Origin: Bacteroidales bacterium
GTDB lineage: Bacteria; Bacteroidota; Bacteroidia; Bacteroidales; B18-G4
Assembly: GCA_023145125.1 (NCBI GenBank)
Contig: JAGLEK010000105.1
Location: 1-6,000 of the forward strand
Length of the DNA stretch: 6,000 bases
Reading direction: 5' to 3'
Shown: piece after piece, positions 1-5,810 of the stretch
How positions within the stretch are numbered: position 1 is the first letter of the stretch
Layout: each line of letters opens with the position of its first letter
Program-made: the position numbers and the translations under genes
The notes under the pieces: generated by a model
The model's database searches: none
What the model saw: the letters and a program-made list of their open reading frames with translations, nothing else
Told to the model about the DNA's origin: nothing

Positions 1-839
1 GCGCTGAGCACCTCACTTAATGCAAATCCTTCATCCCTGCGGTCCTGTCCCAGTTTCCTGTAGAACTTCTTGATATCCTTATTTGAATATCTGCCCCCCA
101 GGAAGTCGCCGAATTGCCGGATCACATCATTGTTTCTTGAGAATAAGGCCTCCTGATCGAATTTTGCGTAAGTGGGGGTGGACTTTCGGCTTGTGACTTC
201 ATTCAACCAGCATTTAGTGATTATATCTGCGTTCTTTTCAACCAGGCGTAAGAGGTTGTCCGACAAAAAGTCATCGCTGCCATGTACGGTTTCTTTTATA
301 CCTACCGACCTGGAAAAAGAATCGAGTATTGTCCAATATTCCTCTTTTGAGCTGATAAACTTTTCTATGGCATCAACATTTGATCTGAAGGCCATGTCGG
401 GCAAACTGCCGAAGGGAAAAAAATTCAATGCCAGAGCATCATCTCCCGCCATCAACACCCCTCCGGTCCATTCAGTTTCGAAAGTAAGGTGTAAAAGGTC
501 TCCGTACATATCACTATTGCCTGATGATACATCGACCAGTGAAACTATCTTTCCGATAATACCTGTTTCCTCGACAAGTTCCCTTAAGGCAGCACTTTCA
601 ATGCTTTCACCGGATTCGGCAAAGCCCATAGGCAGGCACCATAATCCCTTAAAGGGTGCATTTTTCCTCTTTACAAGGAGGATCTCACGGTCCTTCATCA
701 CGATGTTGGAAGCAACAGGGAGCGGGTTATCATAATAATACACATTGCATTTCTCACAATAATCCCTCGGTGTATCTCCTTCATTTTTTGAAGAGAGTTC
801 ATTGCCACAATTTGAACAATATTTTCGCTTATTTTTCAT
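1..839 (-). CDS. Zinc-ribbon Nudix hydrolase with C-terminal helical extension (3' end outside window)
   Basis: The frame stays open from the ATG at 839-837 to the left edge, giving 279 codons with the C-terminus missing. Residues 8-31 hold a four-cysteine zinc ribbon (C8-x2-C11 and C28-x2-C31), as in NADH pyrophosphatase-type Nudix enzymes. Residues 72-94 form a perfect Nudix box: G72, E78, then REL-V-EE-T-G-I with R86, E87, E90 and E91, the Mg-binding catalytic helix that cleaves nucleoside diphosphate-X substrates. The NudC-specific SQPWPFP motif is absent after the box, so an NADH pyrophosphatase call is not supported and the substrate is open (ADP-ribose or another NDP-X). Residues about 165-279 are predicted helical, with a pattern of Trp211, TPTY (221-224), FGDFL and a Gly-Arg-rich end, resembling the RsbR/RsbRD N-terminal domain; this is an inference. 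The gene starts 9 nt after the methyltransferase stop, in the same frame, suggesting co-transcription and translational coupling. Confidence 0.88.
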   Translation of the reverse strand, partial: MKNKRKYCSNCGNELSSKNEGDTPRDYCEKCNVYYYDNPLPVASNIVMKDREILLVKRKNAPFKGLWCLPMGFAESGESIESAALRELVEETGIIGKIVSLVDVSSGNSDMYGDLLHLTFETEWTGGVLMAGDDALALNFFPFGSLPDMAFRSNVDAIEKFISSKEEYWTILDSFSRSVGIKETVHGSDDFLSDNLLRLVEKNADIITKCWLNEVTSRKSTPTYAKFDQEALFSRNNDVIRQFGDFLGGRYSNKDIKKFYRKLGQDRRDEGFALSEVLS

Positions 840-848
840 CCTGATCAA

Positions 849-1682
849 CTAATGCGGGCCAGTACAAACAAAGATAACATCATTTTTGGTGATCTCCAGC
901 CCTTTACTTTTTATAAGGCCTTCCTTTATACCTGAGCTCACTTTATGATGCAGTTCATCATCAGGATCTATAATTTCAGGTATGAAAAATGAGTGTTTGA
1001 AATTAAAGTATTCAACGAGATCCTTATGGTCATCAACACCAAAAGAAAGCTTTGCTTTATAATCCTTTGACATGACCCCATTGAAATTGGCCTGAAGCAT
1101 TTCTGCACCGTTTATATCTGAAAACCTGTTGATAAGTGTTTCATATGGCAGATCAATGGTGATGATCAGCCCGTTTTTTTTCAAAATGCTTCTCACATAA
1201 GAAGTAAACTCCGGCATATGCGGCGAAGCATGAGTAATGGCAACAAACACCCCGTCCTTCTTTAATATCCTCGCAATATCCTTAATAACTTCAGGGAAAA
1301 AATAGAGTGCGTAGCTGCACAGGATCAGGTCATATGCGTTATCGTCCAATTCCCTGACATGATCAATGCCATTGCTCCGGAAATCGGCATTAAGGCCCGC
1401 ACGTTCACACGATTGAAAATAAAACCACTCATATTCCGGATAGCGGTCTATGCCGGTTATCTTTGCACCGGCGTGCACCCTGCCTTTAAGCGCCTCGGTG
1501 AAGAAACCAAAACCACAGCCGAGGTCGAGAATGCTTTTTGATCCTGACAGGTCCAGGCCATCCAGGGCCATGTCGCGGATATCATCCCTATTTTGCAGAT
1601 ACCTGGTGATAATACCGGCGATTTCACGATGTTTTTTTGCATCCCGGAATACTTTTGCAAGAGTAAACTCTTCCCCAGCCAT
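849..1682 (-). CDS. Class I SAM-dependent methyltransferase
   Basis: A 277-residue soluble protein with no signal peptide. Residues 51-61 carry motif I of the Rossmann-fold methyltransferases (ILDLGCGFGFF), which binds S-adenosylmethionine. Asp79 in ITGID is the acidic residue at the end of strand beta2 that normally binds the ribose hydroxyls. Residues 117-130 (YDLILCSYALYFFP) match motif IV, and the helix and strand at about 134-150 (ARILKKDGVFVAITH) match the usual post-motif segment of the Methyltransf_11/25 group. The C-terminal part (about 155-277) is probably the substrate-specific region and I do not recognise it; small-molecule and macromolecule acceptors are both possible. The ATG at 1682 gives full motif coverage; an overlapping ATG at 1687 is in another frame. 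No Shine-Dalgarno sequence is visible. It is the upstream gene of a likely two-gene unit with the Nudix hydrolase. Confidence 0.88.
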   Translation of the reverse strand: MAGEEFTLAKVFRDAKKHREIAGIITRYLQNRDDIRDMALDGLDLSGSKSILDLGCGFGFFTEALKGRVHAGAKITGIDRYPEYEWFYFQSCERAGLNADFRSNGIDHVRELDDNAYDLILCSYALYFFPEVIKDIARILKKDGVFVAITHASPHMPEFTSYVRSILKKNGLIITIDLPYETLINRFSDINGAEMLQANFNGVMSKDYKAKLSFGVDDHKDLVEYFNFKHSFFIPEIIDPDDELHHKVSSGIKEGLIKSKGLEITKNDVIFVCTGPH

Positions 1683-1706
1683 AACACATGGATTTTATAA
1701 TCTATG

Positions 1707-1739
1707 TAAATATATAGAATTTAACCGAGCCCGTAGCAA
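1707..1739 (-). promoter_or_regulatory. Weak candidate promoter for the methyltransferase-Nudix unit
   Basis: On the minus strand a TTG (1739-1737) is followed 22 nt later by TATATTTA (1714-1707), one base off the Bacteroidota -7 consensus TAnnTTTG. The leader to the ATG at 1682 would be about 20 nt. The spacer is slightly long and the region is AT-rich, so a chance match is quite possible. Confidence 0.2.
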
Positions 1740-1816
1740 TGCAAATTTTACAATGAAGTTTGTCCAATGCAGATTCAAGTCTCAGACAGAGATTCCCATA
1801 TCTTTCCGCTAAGTAG

Positions 1817-1847
1817 TTGGCTGAAACAAAGCAAATGCATATCTTTA
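1817..1847 (+). promoter_or_regulatory. Candidate Bacteroidota-type promoter of the FISUMP-domain gene
   Basis: A TTG at 1817-1819 and a TATCTTTA at 1840-1847 are separated by 20 nt, the spacing expected of the primary-sigma promoters of Bacteroidota (TTG at about -33, TAnnTTTG at about -7); only the last base of the -7 box deviates. Transcription would begin near 1853, leaving a leader of about 18 nt before the ATG at 1871. If this is right, the upstream in-frame TTG at 1817 is the -33 element and cannot be the translation start. Confidence 0.45.
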
Positions 1848-1870
1848 CAAATCTAAAAAACTATAACATT

Positions 1871-2614
1871 ATGAAAAAAACCATCATTTTTATCGTCATT
1901 ATTCTCCTGCTCATTGCAGCCTGTGTATACTATAGCTGCATGCAGCGCGAGAAATTCGAACAGGAAAAGAAAGAGGCTGTTGCCGAGGCTGTACAAAGTA
2001 CCATCGACTCCATGAACCTGTGCCGGGTGCTGGAGGTGCCCAAACAACAGGTACAGGCACACAAACCGCCCCCACCACCGCCTCCTGAACCTAAAAAAGT
2101 GCAGGCAGAGGAGCCTGTGGAACCGGATATGCTGACAGATGAACGCGATGGACAACAATACAAGATATTTGAAGTCGAGGATGACTGGTGGATGGGAGAG
2201 AACCTGAATTTCCCAACCCAGGAATCGTGGTGCTATGATGTTCAGGAATCCAATTGCGATAAATGGGGACGCCTGTATACCTGGAAGGAAGCAACAATAA
2301 CCTGTCCACAGGGATGGCATCTGCCCAATGACCAGGAATGGTCGAAGCTGATCAATTATTACGGTGGCGTTCATTATGCAGGAAAGAGCTTTAAAGTAGG
2401 AGGGTCATCACCCTTTAATGCATTTATGAGTGGCTACTATTATCATGAAGGCTCTTTCGGTAAAGTCGGTGTCAGCGCATACTTCTGGTCCGCTACTGAG
2501 CAGAATAATGATTATGCCAGCTTCAAAGGAGTTTATTCAACTGTCGACAATGTTGGCACCTACACCTATATCAAGATTGATGGGATGTCGGTGCGGTGTG
2601 TGAAGGACAGGTAG
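1871..2614 (+). CDS. FISUMP-domain cell-envelope protein (membrane-anchored or lipoprotein)
   Basis: The 247-residue protein from the ATG at 1871 begins with a short basic N-terminus and a hydrophobic helix (residues 4-22). Residues 15-18 (IAAC) fit a lipobox, so C18 could be lipidated; a plain N-terminal membrane anchor is the alternative, since the hydrophobic stretch continues past the cysteine. Residues about 24-50 are charged and heptad-like (probable coiled coil). Residues 65-85 form a proline-rich linker with seven consecutive prolines (P66-P72), probably a periplasmic or surface spacer. Residues 87-247 are a full Fibrobacter succinogenes major paralogous (FISUMP, TIGR02145/PF09603) domain: the TDERDGQQY opening, WWMGENLNF, SWCYD, NCDKWGRLYTW, CPQGWHLPNDQEW, FWSATE and the closing SVRCVKD are all present. 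The function of this domain is not established. An in-frame TTG at 1817 would add 18 residues ahead of the hydrophobic helix and falls in the candidate promoter, so I start at 1871. Confidence 0.9.
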   Translation: MKKTIIFIVIILLLIAACVYYSCMQREKFEQEKKEAVAEAVQSTIDSMNLCRVLEVPKQQVQAHKPPPPPPPEPKKVQAEEPVEPDMLTDERDGQQYKIFEVEDDWWMGENLNFPTQESWCYDVQESNCDKWGRLYTWKEATITCPQGWHLPNDQEWSKLINYYGGVHYAGKSFKVGGSSPFNAFMSGYYYHEGSFGKVGVSAYFWSATEQNNDYASFKGVYSTVDNVGTYTYIKIDGMSVRCVKDR

Positions 2615-2620
2615 GGGTGT

Positions 2621-2767
2621 AGAAATCAGAAATCTGAAATCAGAAATTAGAAATGCATCCGGCAAGCTTCAGGAGAGACAGCCAACAGCTGAGGTGAAAA
2701 TTATACACTATACACTATTCACTCCAAATAGGCACTAGGCACTTGGCACTAGGAACTATGCACTTGA
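2621..2767 (+). repeat. Composite intergenic repeat element, copy 1
   Basis: In order: five GAAATC-type 7-bp units (2621-2655), a 4-nt joint CATC, a unique core beginning CGGCAAGCTTCAGG (2660-2703), three TACACTA/TTCACTC units (2704-2724), CAAAT, and five AGGCACT-type units (2730-2764). Bases 2660-2753 match 5885-5978 at 90 of 94 positions without gaps, in the same orientation; a weaker match continues to 2767. The core can form a small hairpin, CAGC (2679-2682) pairing with GCTG (2688-2691) around a 5-nt loop. The element starts 6 nt after the stop of the FISUMP gene and ends about 50 nt before the start of the T9SS gene, and contains no credible reading frame. Its orientation is arbitrary. 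Confidence 0.9.
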
Positions 2768-2803
2768 CTCTGCCTGCTACTCTGCTTAATCAATAGCTTA
2801 ATC
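2767..2803 (+). repeat. Short 12-bp-spaced direct repeats upstream of the T9SS gene
   Basis: ACTCTGC occurs at 2767-2773 and 2779-2785, and GCTTAATC at 2784-2791 and 2796-2803; both pairs are offset by exactly 12 bp. They fill the space between the composite repeat and the start codon at 2820. This could be a decayed tandem repeat or a binding site; function is unknown. Confidence 0.35.
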
Positions 2804-2819
2804 TTAAAATAGTAGAGTT

Positions 2820-4490
2820 ATGAAGAAGCACACGCTTTCAATACTGGTATCTTTATTTTTAGTTTTTTATATTGGCAATAGTGCCTTTGCACAGGGTGAC
2901 ATCAGCGCCAATAAGGCTAATCATAATGTAAATGACATAAGTGATCATCCTGCCATTATTGGTTATTTGGGCGAGGGAGGAACTACTTGCGAATATTTCG
3001 ATTTCCTTGATCCTGGTGATTATGTTGCCGTGGAGCTTTTAAATTGGACCACATGGAGTAATAATCCGGGCTCACCTGAAGATGCTATTGTTACAGATTT
3101 TGTTGCATATAGCAGCCCTAATTCATTTTATGTAGATGGTTATTGCGATCTGCTGGATCAATTTGCCAGTGAAAACATCACCAGCGGTATACACAGTTAC
3201 TCCAATATGATATATATCCCTATGGGATGCTGTGGTTACTTTAATCTGCAGAAATATATTGTGCCCGGGGTTGAATGGGGTTTCCAGGTATATTTCGATG
3301 CTGATGGTATAGCAACAGTGGATGCCGGTGCATCCGGTGCCGCCACCTTTAATTTTGAACATGATAGCTGGCATTCAAATGTCATTGTTATCGACCTGGA
3401 TGCAGATTGGGCGAAGTATTATTTCAATGGTAGTGTTATGGTAAGCTGGCAATGGTCACTGGGGTGTTTTGGAAACCCCGGAGATATCTCCCTTGGCAGC
3501 TCAAACTACTACGCATGGGCATCCGTAGGAAATGCAGCTTTGGCCTATTATGATAATGCGTGTTATTCTGATAATATATCTTTTGTTCCCGATATTGATG
3601 TGAATCCGGCCTCATTGATCATTCAACAGCCGGCACTGAAGAAAAATGCAGATCAAGCGGGCATAACACACTATGGCCGGATAAGATCACTTCAACCCGA
3701 CAGCTTTATCATAAAGAACATTGGTTATGAAAGTCTGTCTGTAGAATCTATTGCTGCCGGTGCGGCATGGCTACAGATATCCGGCTATCCGGCTACTCCA
3801 TTTACAATAAATCCGTGGGGCAGTCAGAACGTGGCTGTTGATGTGGATTGGGATGAGTTGGGAAGTGCTCAGCAAACAGACACCATTACCATTGCCTCAG
3901 ATGATCCGGATGAGCCTGTAGTTTTTGTCACCGTAACCGCAATACCCGCTATGCCGGCAAGCATTATTGTGGAGCCATCGATTCAAAACCTTACTTATGA
4001 GCAAGGGTCTTTTGTGGTAACAGTGCAATCAAATATTGATTGGGAGGTGGTGGAAAATTGCGACTGGTTGAGCTGTGACCCGGCATCAGGACAAAATGAT
4101 GATACCATTATTGTGAGCCATGAGGAAAATATGACCGGCGAGATCCGTTCCTGCATTATTTCCATAGTTGGGGCTGAAGTATCTGACAGTCTTACTGTTG
4201 TGCAAGATCTGACATCGATAAGTGATAATTCGGTAAATAGTGGGATACAGGTTTATCCCAATCCGTTCTCTTCAACAACCACGATAGCATTTTATCAGCA
4301 AAGTCCGGGGACCGTTGTCATTGCATTATACAATCATTTGGGTGATTTAATAGATATGATCAGGGAAAGTACGGCGCAGGGTCCGCAAAAGATCGTTTGG
4401 AATGCAGAAGAACTGCCGGCCGGCATATATTATTATCGGATAGAAACCGGAAATATGCTCGTTAGCGGGAAGCTGGTGAAAATTAATTGA
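2820..4490 (+). CDS. Secreted multidomain protein with lectin-like, Ig-like and BACON-like domains and a T9SS type A sorting domain
   Basis: A 556-residue exported protein. Residues 1-24 are a Sec signal peptide (KK, hydrophobic core, cleavage after AFA24). Residues about 43-257 resemble a concanavalin A/LamG-like jelly roll common in T9SS cargo: the GGYFN-type motif (here CCGYFNL, 137-143), EWGFQVYFD (152-160), ASGAATFNF, IDLDADWA and WQWSLGCFG (210-218) are recognisable. Residues about 258-376 look like an Ig-like beta domain of the choice-of-anchor/ASPM-SPD-2-Hydin kind (ending in SDDPDEPVVFVTVTA). Residues about 381-464 are BACON-like (WEVVENCDWLSCDPASG, then a VSHEEN...SCIISIVG strand pattern). 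Residues about 474-556 are the type A sorting domain (VYPNPF, NHLGDLI, ELPAGIYYYRI, GKLVKIN), which directs passage of the outer membrane by the type IX system and usually surface attachment. No catalytic domain is apparent, so adhesion or glycan binding is a reasonable inference. No clear promoter was found; the composite repeat lies directly upstream. Confidence 0.92.
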   Translation: MKKHTLSILVSLFLVFYIGNSAFAQGDISANKANHNVNDISDHPAIIGYLGEGGTTCEYFDFLDPGDYVAVELLNWTTWSNNPGSPEDAIVTDFVAYSSPNSFYVDGYCDLLDQFASENITSGIHSYSNMIYIPMGCCGYFNLQKYIVPGVEWGFQVYFDADGIATVDAGASGAATFNFEHDSWHSNVIVIDLDADWAKYYFNGSVMVSWQWSLGCFGNPGDISLGSSNYYAWASVGNAALAYYDNACYSDNISFVPDIDVNPASLIIQQPALKKNADQAGITHYGRIRSLQPDSFIIKNIGYESLSVESIAAGAAWLQISGYPATPFTINPWGSQNVAVDVDWDELGSAQQTDTITIASDDPDEPVVFVTVTAIPAMPASIIVEPSIQNLTYEQGSFVVTVQSNIDWEVVENCDWLSCDPASGQNDDTIIVSHEENMTGEIRSCIISIVGAEVSDSLTVVQDLTSISDNSVNSGIQVYPNPFSSTTTIAFYQQSPGTVVIALYNHLGDLIDMIRESTAQGPQKIVWNAEELPAGIYYYRIETGNMLVSGKLVKIN

Positions 4491-4510
4491 GCATCTCTTG
4501 TCGGCAATGT

Positions 4511-4559
4511 TGGCACTCGGCACCCGGCACTCGGCACTCGGCACTCATCACTCGGCACT
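4511..4559 (+). repeat. CGGCACT heptanucleotide tandem array
   Basis: Seven consecutive 7-bp units follow the T9SS gene stop by 20 nt: TGGCACT, CGGCACC, three CGGCACT, CATCACT and CGGCACT. The same heptad appears as three units inside copy 2 of the composite element (5864-5884), and the related AGGCACT unit occurs in both composite copies. There is no core sequence here. The gap 4491-4621 holds nothing else beyond a weak hairpin. Confidence 0.92.
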
Positions 4560-4569
4560 CAGTTTTAAA

Positions 4570-4582
4570 TGCCCGGCCGGCA
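4570..4582 (-). terminator. Weak hairpin between convergent genes
   Basis: TGCC and GGCA pair around a 5-nt GC loop, including the palindrome CCGGCCGG. On the minus strand it is followed by TTTAAAA, so it could help end transcription of the 142-residue gene, but the stem is only 4 bp and there is no true T-run. Confidence 0.2.
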
Positions 4583-4621
4583 CATTCTGCAAACGCGCCA
4601 GCAGGACATTCATCCGGGATC

Positions 4622-5050
4622 TTAATCATCGCCCGGTACCATAGTTGGATATAGCTCGAATTGATATGTAGTATTATTACTAAAAAACCTGTGATTCAGG
4701 ACATCCGGAATCGTGTATATTGTTTGATTGCAAACGTGATGATCTGAATTTCCCATCTTTTCCAAATTTGCAACTCTCGGGCTGTAAACGGGCCCGGCTT
4801 CATGAAAAACATAATTTGTGATTCCTTCATGGTAAAGTTTAGGAGCTCCAACAATATTACCATTATTGTCAGAAATTGTTACATAATATGAATGGCACAA
4901 TCCATAAGCGTTTGATGCATCAACGCTAACCACATAGGTAATGCCGGGGGAATTCGTAGGAGCCGGTTTGTTAGTAGTTACTGAATAAACTGTTGTGGCA
5001 ACAATAAGAATCATTGCCAGACTCATCATAGATAATGTTAAATTCTTCAT
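4622..5050 (-). CDS. Small secreted protein of unknown function
   Basis: A 142-residue protein that I do not recognise. Residues 1 to about 23 are a probable signal peptide (MKN start, hydrophobic stretch to VYS23), so it is probably exported. The mature part of about 119 residues is rich in Asn, Thr, Tyr and Val, with a beta-strand-like pattern (ITYVVSVDASNAYGLCHSYY, VTISDNNGNIVGAPKLYHEG), and has just two cysteines, C52 and C107, which could form one disulfide. It lacks a T9SS sorting domain and a lipobox. It has a candidate promoter of its own at about 35-50 nt upstream and lies downstream of the AraC-family gene on the same strand, 101 nt away, so it may be that regulator's target. Its base composition, like that of the regulator, is visibly AT-richer than the genes to the left. 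The signal peptide and the coherent length support a real gene. Confidence 0.75.
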   Translation of the reverse strand: MKNLTLSMMSLAMILIVATTVYSVTTNKPAPTNSPGITYVVSVDASNAYGLCHSYYVTISDNNGNIVGAPKLYHEGITNYVFHEAGPVYSPRVANLEKMGNSDHHVCNQTIYTIPDVLNHRFFSNNTTYQFELYPTMVPGDD

Positions 5051-5091
5051 AAGGCTGTTTTTAATGATAAAATATATTACAAACGATGCGT

Positions 5092-5099
5092 CAAAATTA
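5092..5099 (-). promoter_or_regulatory. Candidate -7 box for the small secreted protein gene
   Basis: The minus strand reads TAATTTTG at 5099-5092, an exact match to the Bacteroidota -7 consensus TAnnTTTG. A start of transcription near 5085 would leave a leader of about 35 nt to the ATG at 5050. No TTG lies at the proper -33 distance, which would fit a promoter that needs an activator. Confidence 0.35.
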
Positions 5100-5121
5100 T
5101 ATCAACATATAAAGAGAATCC

Positions 5122-5153
5122 TTATATAATTTTGTAATTATTTTATATAATTT
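5122..5153. promoter_or_regulatory. 11-bp direct repeat with 21-bp spacing, possible AraC-type operator
   Basis: TTATATAATTT occurs at 5122-5132 and again at 5143-5153, offset by exactly 21 bp, or two helical turns. AraC-family activators are known to bind direct half-sites with about this spacing, next to the -35 region. The pair lies just upstream of the expected -33 position of the candidate promoter for the small secreted protein gene and reaches into the stop codon of the AraC-family gene. Both copies contain the palindrome TTATATAA, so a weak AT hairpin is an alternative reading, and the strong AT bias makes a chance repeat possible. Confidence 0.35.
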
Positions 5154-5712
5154 ACTGATTAACAGCTTTGCTTAACGTTTTGTTATGAAGTTGTTTGAAG
5201 TAGGAGGGTGTTAAGCCGGTTTCTTTTTTAAATTGGCCGGATAGATGTGCAACACTACTATAGTTCAATTTATAAGAGATTTCATTAATAGAAATATCAT
5301 TATAAATTAGCATTTCTTTCACTCTTTCGATTCTTTGTTTGATGAGAAATTTTTCTATGGATATACCCTGTGAGGCTGAAAAGAGATTGCTGAGGTATTT
5401 ATAGTCGTATCCTAATTTCTTGATGAGATGGTCCGAAAAATTAATTTTGGGTGCCTCCTCGTGCTGATATACCAATTCAACGATGATATTTTTGATTTTT
5501 TCAATGATGATGCTTGTCTTGTCATTGATCAGTTCCAATCCGAGATTCTGTATTGAGAGTTTGAATATCTCTAATTGCTCTTCCGAAATATTATCTCTTA
5601 TCTCAGCTTCGCCTGAGTGGACGGTGAAGTCTTTAATACCCAGTTTTTTAAGCTCATATTCCACTATCTTCATGCAACGAATACAAGCCATATTTTGAAT
5701 GAACAGTTTCAT
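5152..5712 (-). CDS. AraC-family transcriptional regulator with N-terminal HMA-like CxxC domain
   Basis: A 186-residue cytoplasmic protein. Residues 1 to about 65 look like a heavy-metal-associated (HMA) ferredoxin-like fold: the metal-binding loop is M8-A-C10-I-R-C13, followed by a helix VEYELKKLGI and strands around FTVHSGEAEIRD. Residues about 67-85 are a linking helix. Residues about 95-175 are the AraC DNA-binding domain with two helix-turn-helix units: the first at about 103-118 (DYKYLSNLFSASQGIS), the second at about 141-160 (SINEISYKLNYSSVAHLSGQ), followed by the signature FKKETGLTPSYFK (161-173). This short HMA-AraC architecture recurs in Bacteroidota, where its ligand is unclear to me; copper or another soft metal sensed by the CxxC is an inference, and the domain could have lost metal binding. 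The ATG at 5712 puts the CxxC at the usual place. It may regulate the small secreted protein gene downstream. No metal transporter is visible in the window. Confidence 0.9.
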   Translation of the reverse strand: MKLFIQNMACIRCMKIVEYELKKLGIKDFTVHSGEAEIRDNISEEQLEIFKLSIQNLGLELINDKTSIIIEKIKNIIVELVYQHEEAPKINFSDHLIKKLGYDYKYLSNLFSASQGISIEKFLIKQRIERVKEMLIYNDISINEISYKLNYSSVAHLSGQFKKETGLTPSYFKQLHNKTLSKAVNQ

Positions 5713-5716
5713 ACCG

Positions 5717-5728
5717 TAATAATTATTA
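5717..5728. promoter_or_regulatory. AT palindrome just upstream of the AraC-family gene
   Basis: TAATAATTATTA is a perfect 12-bp inverted repeat ending 5 nt before the start codon at 5712. It could be an autoregulatory site or affect translation, but AT-only palindromes are frequent in AT-rich leaders. Confidence 0.2.
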
Positions 5729-5810
5729 TCAATATTGTTGGGATATTTAAATAAATGCGGTTTAAACAGTAATTAGAACAATCCTGATCAGTTTAAGTTC
5801 ATTAACCTGC

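Noticed and set aside
172..735. A 187-codon open frame on the plus strand
   Set aside because: It is antisense to the Nudix gene, whose zinc ribbon and perfect Nudix box show the minus strand is coding; the plus-strand translation has no recognisable domain.
1450..1812. A 120-codon open frame on the plus strand running into the divergent intergenic gap
   Set aside because: Most of it is antisense to the conserved SAM-binding region of the methyltransferase, and the remaining part shows no protein-like signal.
1817..1870. TTG start giving an 18-residue longer FISUMP protein
   Set aside because: It would place a polar extension ahead of an N-terminal signal or anchor helix, and the TTG fits better as the -33 element of the candidate promoter.
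1853..2374. A 173-codon minus-strand open frame opposite the FISUMP gene
   Set aside because: It is a shadow of a clearly coding plus-strand domain and lacks any recognisable family.
2764..2794. TTG supplied by the repeat element as a -33 box for the T9SS gene
   Set aside because: At 20 nt downstream the sequence is TAATCAAT, which matches only the TA of the -7 consensus.
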